Assembly: GCA_017880715.1 (NCBI GenBank)
Contig: JADGRT010000162.1
Coordinates: 1-6,832 of the forward strand
Length of the DNA: 6,832 bases
Direction: 5' to 3'
Source: Verrucomicrobiia bacterium
GTDB taxonomy: Bacteria; Verrucomicrobiota; Verrucomicrobiia; Limisphaerales; UBA1319
Of the stretch, positions 1 through 6,038 are shown piece after piece. The position numbers and the translations under genes were made by a program. The notes below the pieces were generated by a model. It was not told where the DNA came from. It searched no databases and worked only from the letters and a program-made list of their open reading frames with translations. Within the stretch, counting starts at the first letter, position 1; each line of letters begins with the position of its first letter.

Positions 1-2
1 TG

Positions 3-68
3 GAGACTCTGGAAGGCGATCAGGTCATCACCGTGGACATTGGCACCCACGACATCTACAAACGCTGA
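3..68 (+). CDS. C-terminal fragment of a possible RelE/ParE-family toxin
   Basis: Only the last 21 codons and the TGA stop (66-68) lie in the window. The readable tail ends GDQVITVDIGTHDIYKR. An alternating hydrophobic strand followed by a Gly-x-His-x-(Asp/Glu)-(Ile/Val)-Tyr-Lys/Arg ending resembles the final beta strand of RelE/ParE-type toxins, which in intact form are small ribonucleases or gyrase poisons paired with an upstream antitoxin gene. That likeness comes from memory of the family, not from an alignment. The antitoxin would lie to the left, outside the window. The gene converges on ribH, with a GC-rich inverted repeat between them. Frame and stop are clear; the family assignment is tentative because so little is visible, and an unrelated small protein is possible. 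Confidence 0.4.
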   Translation, partial: ETLEGDQVITVDIGTHDIYKR

Positions 69-108
69 GCCGGTGATTACCGCTCTCGGATTCCTAACGC
101 AGATTCGC

Positions 109-173
109 AATCGTCCTCGTCCTCGATTCAGGGTTTCGAGGACGAGGGACGAAGGACGAGGACGAGGACGATT
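109..173. repeat. GAGGAC-rich inverted repeat between convergent genes
   Basis: The 17-base left arm (109-125, AATCGTCCTCGTCCTCG) is exactly complementary to 157-173. A competing 12-bp hairpin pairs 115-126 with 136-147 around a 9-base loop, so two mutually exclusive folds are possible. The right half is a degenerate tandem run of GAGGAC/GACGAG units. The outer arm ends inside the ribH stop codon (TTA at 172-174 on the plus strand). The position between two convergent 3' ends suits a bidirectional terminator or an mRNA 3'-end stabiliser, but no T-tract follows on either strand, so it is not a classical intrinsic terminator. It may be one copy of a dispersed genomic repeat. Confidence 0.75.
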
Positions 174-639
174 AAATCAGATCCTTCATGACGCGTGCCA
201 TCGCCAGCGCGGTTTGGGCGATCTCGGCGCCGCGGTTGTGTTTGGGATTCAAACAGCGGGTGCGCGCCTGGGCTTCATTTTCAAACAAGTAAACGCCGTG
301 GATCATCGGGATTTGGCAATCAATTTGCAGCCGGGCCAAGGTCAGGCTCACCGCTTCACCGATATGCTGAGCATGGGTGGTTTCGCCGCGAAAGATGACC
401 CCCAAGCACAGAACCGCTGAAAAGGGCGGTGTCACGGTCGCCAGTTTGGCGGCCACCACGGGGACCTCGAAAGCGCCCGGAACCCGGATGATTTGGATTT
501 GTTTCACGCCGGCCTCGCGCAGGACCTTCCTGGCGGCGCGCAACATCGAGTCCACATAACGGCCGTTGAAAGTGGAGGCCACGATTGCGAATCGACCGGT
601 TGAATTCTTGATTTTGACCTGCTTGACGGTTTTTAACAT
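172..639 (-). CDS. ribH: 6,7-dimethyl-8-ribityllumazine synthase (RibH)
   Basis: This enzyme condenses 5-amino-6-ribitylamino-uracil with 3,4-dihydroxy-2-butanone 4-phosphate to give lumazine, the penultimate step of riboflavin synthesis. It is cytosolic and usually forms pentamers or 60-subunit capsids. From ATG 637-639 the protein has 155 residues, the usual family length. Visible signatures are the substrate-stacking Phe in STFN (residues 22-25), PGAFEVP (54-60), the catalytic-loop RGETTH with the conserved His89, and the phosphate-site end RCLNPKHNRG (128-137). An in-frame TTG at 691-693 would add 18 residues, but those are translated from the palindromic repeat and resemble no lumazine synthase, so I reject it. 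The gene follows ribBA by 96 nt on the same strand and is probably co-transcribed. No strong Shine-Dalgarno is seen; the repeat hairpin ends 7 nt before the start. Confidence 0.95.
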   Translation of the reverse strand: MLKTVKQVKIKNSTGRFAIVASTFNGRYVDSMLRAARKVLREAGVKQIQIIRVPGAFEVPVVAAKLATVTPPFSAVLCLGVIFRGETTHAQHIGEAVSLTLARLQIDCQIPMIHGVYLFENEAQARTRCLNPKHNRGAEIAQTALAMARVMKDLI

Positions 640-646
640 AAATCCA

Positions 647-716
647 GGAGCGCGGACATTCTTGTCCGCCTCTGCGTTCTGGTCAACGCCCAAGCGGACA
701 GGAATGTCCGCGCTCC
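647..716. repeat. 23-bp palindromic repeat in the ribBA-ribH gap
   Basis: The arms 647-669 and 694-716 (GGAGCGCGGACATTCTTGTC... against its complement) match at 22 of 23 positions. The one mismatch (662/701) can be a wobble pair in RNA on one strand. Each arm is itself a small hairpin: GCGGACA at 652-658 pairs with TGTCCGC at 663-669, and the same heptamers pair at 694-700 and 705-711, each around a 4-base loop. The element can therefore form one long stem with a 24-base loop or two short adjacent stems. From memory, very similar GCGGACA/TGTCCGC palindromes are scattered through Verrucomicrobia genomes; I could not check this. It accounts for the spurious N-terminal extension of ribH. Confidence 0.85.
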
Positions 717-735
717 GATAAAAGTTAGCTGCGCG

Positions 736-1935
736 TTAAAGCAGATGTCCCAGTTTTTCCTGCTTGGTTTTGAGATAGCGGGCGTTGTGCGGATTGGGGA
801 CTATTTTCAGCGGCACTTGTTCGGTAATTTCCAGACCATAACCTTCCAATCCCACGACTTTCTTTGGATTGTTGGTCAGCAAACGAATGGTTTTTAAACC
901 CAGATCGACCAGGATTTGCGCACCAATGCCATACTCACGCAGGTCCGGTGGAAATCCCAATTTGAGGTTTGCCTCGACGGTGTCGAGCCCCTTGTCTTGC
1001 AGCTTATAAGCCTGGATTTTGGGCGCGAGCCCAATCCCCCGGCCTTCCTGCCGCATGTAAACCAGAACGCCATGGCCCGCTTGCGCGATCCTTTGCATGG
1101 CCTGCTGGAGTTGGGGACCGCAGTCGCAACGGCGCGAACCAAAGACATCGCCCGTGAGACACTCGCTGTGCACTCGAACCAGGACGTTCTGGCGACCGGC
1201 CACGTCGCCTTTGACCAGGGCCAGGTGGTGAAGGCCGTCCACGCGCGACCGGTACAGGTGCAGGGTAAAATCGCCGTAGGCGGTGGGCAGTTTCACGACT
1301 TCCACCGACTCCACGAGTTTTTCGCGCGTGCGGCGGTACTGGATCAATTCTTCGATGGAGCAGAGTTTGAACCGGTGTTTGCGGGCGAATTTCTGCAATT
1401 GGGGCAACCGGGCCATGGTGCCATCATCGTTCATGATCTCGCAGATCACGCCGACCGGCCGGCCGCTAGCCAGCTTAACCAGGTCAACGGCGGCCTCGGT
1501 ATGACCCGCCCTTTGAAGCACGCCACCGGGTTTGGCCCGGAGGGGGAACACATGCCCGGGCTGCACCAGATCGGTGGTGACGGCCGTGGGATTGGCCATG
1601 ACCTGGATGGTCAGCGCCCGATCCGCCGCGCTGATGCCGGTGGTGACGCCTTCGGCGGCATCCACGCTGACCTGAAAATCGGTCTTAAACGTCTCGCGAT
1701 TTTGAACCACCATTTGCTCGATGCCGAGCTGCTTCAATCGTTCCGAAACGGTCGGGACGCATATCAAGCCCCGGCCGAACTTCGCCATGAAATTAATGGC
1801 CGCCGGCGTGACGTGTTCAGCGGCCATGATCAGGTCGCCTTCATTTTCGCGGTCGGCGTCATCGACCACGATCACCATCTTGCCAGCCCGCAAATCCGCC
1901 ACCACGGTTGCAATCGAATCAAAGCGTTTCGTCAT
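736..1935 (-). CDS. ribBA: Bifunctional DHBP synthase / GTP cyclohydrolase II (RibBA)
   Basis: This fusion enzyme catalyses the entry step of both branches of riboflavin synthesis. RibB converts ribulose 5-phosphate to 3,4-dihydroxy-2-butanone 4-phosphate; RibA opens GTP to the diaminopyrimidine. The protein has 399 residues, normal for the fusion. The RibB domain (about 1-205) shows DDADRENEGD (25-34; acidic metal and substrate residues), TTGISAADRA (98-107), and GHTEA with His145. The RibA domain (about 206-399) shows the zinc cysteines C259, C270 and C272 in HSECLTGDVFGSRRCDCG, RQEGRGIGL (295-303), YGIGAQIL (335-342) and LLTNNPKK (352-359). Both active sites look intact. The ATG at 1933-1935 gives a standard RibB N-terminus but has no evident Shine-Dalgarno. 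ribH follows 96 nt downstream; nuoM is divergent upstream. Confidence 0.97.
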   Translation of the reverse strand: MTKRFDSIATVVADLRAGKMVIVVDDADRENEGDLIMAAEHVTPAAINFMAKFGRGLICVPTVSERLKQLGIEQMVVQNRETFKTDFQVSVDAAEGVTTGISAADRALTIQVMANPTAVTTDLVQPGHVFPLRAKPGGVLQRAGHTEAAVDLVKLASGRPVGVICEIMNDDGTMARLPQLQKFARKHRFKLCSIEELIQYRRTREKLVESVEVVKLPTAYGDFTLHLYRSRVDGLHHLALVKGDVAGRQNVLVRVHSECLTGDVFGSRRCDCGPQLQQAMQRIAQAGHGVLVYMRQEGRGIGLAPKIQAYKLQDKGLDTVEANLKLGFPPDLREYGIGAQILVDLGLKTIRLLTNNPKKVVGLEGYGLEITEQVPLKIVPNPHNARYLKTKQEKLGHLL

Positions 1936-2249
1936 ACAAACGAGAGGAGCCTAATCCGCCGGTCGGAAAATGCCAACCGCCAAAAATGGCAGGGGGCGGC
2001 AGCCGGGCCAATTCATGAACCCCAAAAAGTAGGCGACGAGGTGACGAGGCTCTGATCGAATGTCAAACCGCCCATACAGGACCGCCAGGGTCAGGGAATA
2101 ATATTGACGATGCGAACCACATTTATTGCGGTTGCTGAAGCGGCAAACTGCTGCTACATATTGCAGCCTTAATGGATCAAGCAGCAAACAATCGGTTCCC
2201 GGCGTGCGCCTGTGAGTCAGCGAAAAGGCGATGGCACCATTTCTAAAGA
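1936..2249. other. Divergent ribBA/nuoM intergenic region
   Basis: This 314-bp region has no convincing gene and should hold the promoters of both ribBA (leftward) and nuoM (rightward). On the minus strand there is a perfect TTGACA hexamer (2061-2066) but no good -10 box at 16-18 bp; TATTAT (2098-2103) also lacks a good -35. On the plus strand TTGCTG (2132-2137) and TACATA (2155-2160) are 17 bp apart, a weak match. A small hairpin GCCA-AAAA-TGGC lies at 1979-1990. On the minus strand, 20 nt before ribBA, the 11-mer CCGACCGGCGG (1956-1966) equals part of the FMN-riboswitch core, but the rest of that RNA is not recognisable. A 78-codon minus-strand reading frame at 1951-2187 matches nothing I know. 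Confidence 0.6.
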
Positions 2250-3761
2250 ATGTCGCCCCTCACGTACATTCTGGGCATTCCCTTGGTCGCGGCGGTGGCG
2301 CTTTTGTTCGTGCCGCCGACGCAGCGGGTCACGGTGCGGGCGCTGGCGGTGCTGGCTACCTTCATCACGATGGTGTTCGCGGTGAAGCTTTTCCTTCAAT
2401 TTCACGCGGGGGCCGCCGGTTTTCAATTTGAGCAGGAGTGGACTTGGGTTCGCGCCTTGGACATCCGATATCACGTGGGCGTGGACGGGATCAACATCGG
2501 TTTGATTTTGATGGGCGCGCTGGTGGCTTTTGCCGCGGCCTGCGTGTCGTGGGACATCCGGGATCGTGAAAAGGAGTTTTACATTCTGCTGTTGCTGATG
2601 ACGGGCGGGATTCTGGGCGCGTTTGCCTCGCTGGATCTCTTCTTTTTCTACTGTTTTCATGAGTTGGCCTTGGTGCCGACGTTCATTATGATCGGGGTGT
2701 GGGGCCGGGGAGAGAATAAGAACTATGCGACGTTTCAGATTACTTTGTACCTGAGCCTGGGCGCGCTGGTATCGCTGATTGGCTTGTTGATGCTGTATCT
2801 GCAAGCCGGGGCGCAATCCTTCGATCTGGTCGCCATCGCCGCGCATCTGAAGCAACACCCGTTGCCGGTGGCGGCGCAAAGGACGATCTTTCCGCTGCTG
2901 CTGTTCGGCTTCGGAATCCTGGTTTCCTTGTGGCCTTTTCATTCCTGGGCGCCGCTGGGATACAGCGCCGCGCCCACCGCGACGGCGATGTTGCATGCCG
3001 GGGTGATCAAGAAATTCGGGCTCTATGGATTGATTCGGATTGCCTTGCCGCTGATGCCGCAAGGCGCGCAAGCCTGGGTTTCGGTGCTGGCCTGGCTTTG
3101 TCTGGGTAACATTCTTTATTGCGGGTTGGTGGCGATGCGGCAGGGGGATTTGAACCGGTTGCTCGGCAATGCCAGCGTGGCGCACATGGGTTTTGTGTTT
3201 TTGGGCATAGCCAGCCTGAATTTGATTGGCCTGACCGGGGCGGTGGTGGTGATGGTGGCGCATGGTTTGCTGGCCGCTCTCACCTTTGGGCTCAGCGGCT
3301 ATCTGTATCAACAGACCCGAACCCTGGAGCTGGGCGCCCTGGGCGGCCTGTTGCGGCCAATGCCCTTCTTTGGCGCCGTGCTGGTCATGGCCATGCTGGC
3401 GGGTTGCGGGGTTCCCGGATTCGGCAATTTTGTGGGAGAAACCCTGGTCTTTTTTGGAGCCTGGAAACCATTCCCTCTGCCCACGATTTTGGCGGCATGG
3501 GGCGCGCTCATCATCGGCGCGGTGTTCATGTTGCGCGCGATTCGCACGATGATGCACGGGCCACTGCCGCCGACGTGGACCGGCCTGCTGGATGTGAAAA
3601 GCCTGTGGCGAAAATTGCCCTTTGCGGTGCTGCTGGCGGCGTTGCTGGGCCTGGGCTGTTTTCCCGGACTTTTGACGGATAAGATCCAGCCCAGCGCCCA
3701 GGAGATCCTGAAAAATGCGACCGAAACGGCGCCCGGCATTCCCGCCTTGCGAAGCCGATGA
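2250..3761 (+). CDS. nuoM: NADH-quinone oxidoreductase subunit M (NuoM), divergent
   Basis: NuoM is one of the antiporter-like subunits of the complex I membrane arm that couple quinone reduction to proton pumping. At 503 residues it matches E. coli NuoM (about 509) and is hydrophobic throughout, consistent with about 14 helices. Signatures are VGVDGINIGL (77-86), FHELALVP with the conserved TM5 Glu138, WPFHSWAPLGYSAAPTATA (228-245), TM8 Lys255 in GVIKKFGLYGLIR, ASVAHMGF (308-315), and GVPGFGNFVGE with TM12 Glu397. The oddity is TM7: the position of E. coli Lys234 aligns with Leu224, gap-free with Lys265/Lys255 and Glu407/Glu397. The usual LPDAH is also replaced by APLGY. An in-frame stop at 2244-2246 makes ATG 2250 the first possible start; no Shine-Dalgarno is clear. 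nuoN follows after 15 nt. MrpD-like antiporters are the main alternative, but the nuoN pairing favours NuoM. Confidence 0.93.
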   Translation: MSPLTYILGIPLVAAVALLFVPPTQRVTVRALAVLATFITMVFAVKLFLQFHAGAAGFQFEQEWTWVRALDIRYHVGVDGINIGLILMGALVAFAAACVSWDIRDREKEFYILLLLMTGGILGAFASLDLFFFYCFHELALVPTFIMIGVWGRGENKNYATFQITLYLSLGALVSLIGLLMLYLQAGAQSFDLVAIAAHLKQHPLPVAAQRTIFPLLLFGFGILVSLWPFHSWAPLGYSAAPTATAMLHAGVIKKFGLYGLIRIALPLMPQGAQAWVSVLAWLCLGNILYCGLVAMRQGDLNRLLGNASVAHMGFVFLGIASLNLIGLTGAVVVMVAHGLLAALTFGLSGYLYQQTRTLELGALGGLLRPMPFFGAVLVMAMLAGCGVPGFGNFVGETLVFFGAWKPFPLPTILAAWGALIIGAVFMLRAIRTMMHGPLPPTWTGLLDVKSLWRKLPFAVLLAALLGLGCFPGLLTDKIQPSAQEILKNATETAPGIPALRSR

Positions 3762-3776
3762 AATCATGACCCGGCC

Positions 3777-5231
3777 GTGAACGCACCACTCGTCATCCTG
3801 GAATTCGCGGTCATGGGACTGGGCATTTCCATCTTGCTGCTGGGCTTGTGGACACCCGAAGACCAGAAGCGAAACCTGGGTTATGCCGTGATCCTGGCCT
3901 TGGGAATGATCCTGGCGGGCAGTTTTCTGCTGGACGGTTCACGGCCGTTATATGCCTTTGGGCGGATGTTTGTGCTGGATGAATTTGCCCTCTTCTTCAA
4001 ACGGTTTTTCATGGTGGCCGCCTTGATTGTGCTGGTGCTGTCGATGAGCAGCGCCAGGCAACTGGCGGGCGGAATCGCCGAGTATTATGCGTTCGTCCTG
4101 TTTGCGCTGGCCGGCATGATGTTCGCGGCTTCGGTCAATCATTTCGCTTTGCTCTTTGTGTCGTTGGAGCTGATTACGGTTACTTTTTACGTTCTGACGG
4201 GATACCGGTGTCATCGCGTTCGGTCCTTGGAGGCGGGAATTAAATACCTGATCATGGGGGGATTATCTTCGGCGTTTCTGGTGTATGGAATGGCGCTGGT
4301 CTATGGCACCAGCGGGGTTCTGGGCTTTGACGCGTTGCGCGACCAGATGGCGGCGCTGGGGTCCAGCCGGGTGTTCCTGGCCGGGTTGATCCTGATTCTG
4401 GTCGGGATTGCATTTAAGATTGCGGTGGTGCCGTTTCAGATGTGGACGCCGGATGTGTATCAAGGATCGCCCACGCCGACGGCGGCTTTTCTGGCCGTGG
4501 GTTCCAAGGCTGCGGGCTTCGCCGTTCTGTTGCGGTTACTGTTTTTTGCGGTTCCCGAAATCACGCTGAAATGGAAGCTGGGCTGGCTGGCGGTTTCGGT
4601 TCTGACGATTTTATATGGCAGCTTGGGCGCCATTCCGCAAAGAAACCTCAGCCGTTTGATGGGCTATTCCAGCATCGCCCATGCGGGTTTTTTGATGCTG
4701 GGATTAGCCACCGTGTCCCAGGCGGGCGTGGCGGCCATGCTGTTCTACTTGGGCGCCTATCTTTTTTCGGTGCTGGCCGTCTTTACCGTGCTGAGCCTGG
4801 TTATGGAAGAGGCTGACGTACAGGATGTGGATGCCCTCGCAGCGCTCAATCGGCGATCTCCTCTTCTGGCTATGACGTTAGCCGTGGCCATGGCATCGCT
4901 GGCGGGCGTTCCTCTGCTGGCGGGTTTTTTTGGCAAATTCCTCGTGATTAAAGCCGTGGTGAGTCAGTTTCCAGCGTCGCCTTACTACGCGGCGGCCATG
5001 GTGGCCGCTGGGTTGGGTATTCTCGCCTCGATGTATTTCTATTTTGGAGTGATCCAGGCGGCCTTTTGGGGCAAACCGATACCGGAAACGGATAACCAGA
5101 CTATCGCACTGGCGCCGCCGGTTCGATGCGCGATCTATGTTTGCCTGGCGGGCATGGTTTTTTTTGGACTTTTCCCGGGCTGGCTGATGCATTGGGCCGA
5201 GCAGGCGGCCGGCATATTCCCGTGGCGCTGA
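3777..5231 (+). CDS. nuoN: NADH-quinone oxidoreductase subunit N (NuoN)
   Basis: NuoN is the antiporter-like complex I subunit closest to the quinone module. It has 484 residues, the usual length, and is all-membrane. The key charged residues of the proton path are present: Glu131 in VSLELITVTFYVLTGYR (TM5), Lys214 in GIAFKIAVVPFQMWTPDVYQG (211-230; TM7), Lys244 in VGSKAAGF (TM8), and Lys387 in LAGFFGKFLVIKA (TM12). SRLMGYSSIAHAGF (292-305) is also typical. The start is GTG 3777-3779. The nuoM stop (3759-3761) is in the same frame and no ATG lies between them in that frame, so GTG is the only candidate giving a full TM1. A four-codon out-of-frame ATG ORF (3766-3780) ends with its TGA overlapping this GTG, possibly aiding translational coupling. 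The gene is certainly in an operon with nuoM; nothing nuo-related follows. Confidence 0.96.
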   Translation: MNAPLVILEFAVMGLGISILLLGLWTPEDQKRNLGYAVILALGMILAGSFLLDGSRPLYAFGRMFVLDEFALFFKRFFMVAALIVLVLSMSSARQLAGGIAEYYAFVLFALAGMMFAASVNHFALLFVSLELITVTFYVLTGYRCHRVRSLEAGIKYLIMGGLSSAFLVYGMALVYGTSGVLGFDALRDQMAALGSSRVFLAGLILILVGIAFKIAVVPFQMWTPDVYQGSPTPTAAFLAVGSKAAGFAVLLRLLFFAVPEITLKWKLGWLAVSVLTILYGSLGAIPQRNLSRLMGYSSIAHAGFLMLGLATVSQAGVAAMLFYLGAYLFSVLAVFTVLSLVMEEADVQDVDALAALNRRSPLLAMTLAVAMASLAGVPLLAGFFGKFLVIKAVVSQFPASPYYAAAMVAAGLGILASMYFYFGVIQAAFWGKPIPETDNQTIALAPPVRCAIYVCLAGMVFFGLFPGWLMHWAEQAAGIFPWR

Positions 5232-5588
5232 GACCCTAAGGGTAGGAAAACTTGTCCTATTAGGCCGGCAATAATGGCCGCGAAAACACTCAACTGTCAG
5301 GATGGGATGCCGTTGATATTCGTTGATGGCGCTGGGGTAATGATGGGGAACTCGTGAACTATTCTTCTTTCTCCCGGGGGCGTACGCGAGTCGGCTCCAG
5401 AGTGACCGCAAAAAAAGCGGCGCAATTTGGCTCCAACACGATTAATCATTTGATAACTGACTCGATCCAGGTTATTTTAAGTTTAAGTTATGCGCTCGAC
5501 CGAGGATTGATGGGTAGAGAGATAGGTCTCTGATCGATTTAAACTTTTACCTGGCACGGGTCGTGCTAACGAGGCGTAACATAATATA
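5232..5588. other. Intergenic region between nuoN and fliW
   Basis: I see no gene in these 357 bp. Just after the nuoN stop are the palindrome ACCCTAAGGGT (5233-5243) and a 5-bp stem TAGGA/TCCTA (5243-5259); neither is followed by a T-tract, so a nuoN terminator is only possible. CCGC-(A)7-GCGG occurs at 5406-5420. From about 5430 the sequence becomes AT-richer, with overlapping TTTAAGTTTAAGTT and AGAGAGATAGGTCTCT segments, and it probably carries the fliW-csrA promoter. A TATAAT hexamer (5585-5590) overlaps the fliW start codon and is therefore badly placed for that start. Several GGA cores (near 5246, 5300 and 5506) could be CsrA contacts if they are transcribed. I could not place a convincing sigma-70 or sigma-28 promoter. 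Confidence 0.5.
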
Positions 5589-6032
5589 ATGAAGTGTGTA
5601 GAAAAAACCTTGTACGAAATGCTCCTCACCAAGCCTGAGGATGTCATTCAGACGCCGGTGGGGTTTTTAGGCTTTGAATCCCTCAGGCAATTTAAATTGT
5701 TGGCCAAACCGGATGAGGCGCCTTTTTTATGGCTGGAATCCGTAGCCGATTCCAATCAGGCCTTTCTGGTCATGCCGCCTTCTTTGTTGTATCCCACCTA
5801 TCAGCCGGAAATTGGTCCCGACGACGCCAAGTGTTTGGGCCTGAAATCGAACGGGGACGCCATGGTGGTGAACATTGTGACGTTGCGGCCGGAAGGGCGG
5901 GCCACGGTTAATCTCAAAGGACCGATTGTGATCAATCGAAAGACACTGGTGGCCAAACAGGTTGTTCCCGTCAACGCCCTGCACTATAACTTGCAGCACC
6001 CGTTGCCGGTGGTCCACGAGGAAAATGAATGA
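5589..6032 (+). CDS. fliW: Flagellar assembly factor FliW (CsrA antagonist)
   Basis: FliW binds flagellin and, when free, binds CsrA and relieves its repression of target mRNAs, linking flagellin level to translation. It is cytosolic. The 147-residue length is typical. Family features seen are TPVGFLGFE (22-30), the PFLWLESV...QAFLVMPP block (45-64), and the hallmark VNLKGPIVINRKTLVAKQVV (107-126) followed by a His/Leu-rich end. The ATG at 5589 has GAGG 14 nt upstream, rather far; a later in-frame ATG (codon 11) would cut into the first strand. csrA begins 6 nt after the stop, the standard fliW-csrA pairing. Neighbouring flagellin or hook genes, often found with this pair, are absent here. 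The assignment is secure from the motif and the csrA partnership. Confidence 0.93.
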   Translation: MKCVEKTLYEMLLTKPEDVIQTPVGFLGFESLRQFKLLAKPDEAPFLWLESVADSNQAFLVMPPSLLYPTYQPEIGPDDAKCLGLKSNGDAMVVNIVTLRPEGRATVNLKGPIVINRKTLVAKQVVPVNALHYNLQHPLPVVHEENE

Positions 6033-6038
6033 TCCCTT

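Noticed and set aside
640..693. 18-residue N-terminal extension of RibH from a TTG start
   Set aside because: It is translated from the palindromic repeat and makes the protein longer than its family; ATG 637-639 gives the standard length.
916..2055. 379-codon plus-strand reading frame antisense to ribBA
   Set aside because: It mirrors ribBA codons (rich in Gly, His, Asp), shows no domain, and the ribBA motifs on the minus strand are complete.
1936..2100. Complete FMN riboswitch before ribBA
   Set aside because: Only an 11-base core match is present; the other conserved loops and the closing helix are not found and the spacing to the ATG is too short.
1951..2187. 78-codon minus-strand reading frame in the ribBA/nuoM gap
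   Set aside because: No recognisable motif, no ribosome-binding site, and it occupies the region where both promoters are needed; I treat it as chance.
2217..3767. 516-codon minus-strand reading frame antisense to nuoM
   Set aside because: Its Gln/His/Arg/Pro-rich, low-hydrophobic composition is the mirror of a GC-rich membrane protein gene; nuoM on the other strand is clearly the real gene.
5233..5260. Intrinsic terminator after nuoN
   Set aside because: The stems are only 4-5 bp and no T-tract follows.
5460..5545. Sigma-28 (flagellar) promoter upstream of fliW
   Set aside because: TTAAGTTT and TAAACTTT resemble the -35 part, but no GCCGATAA-like -10 lies at the right spacing.
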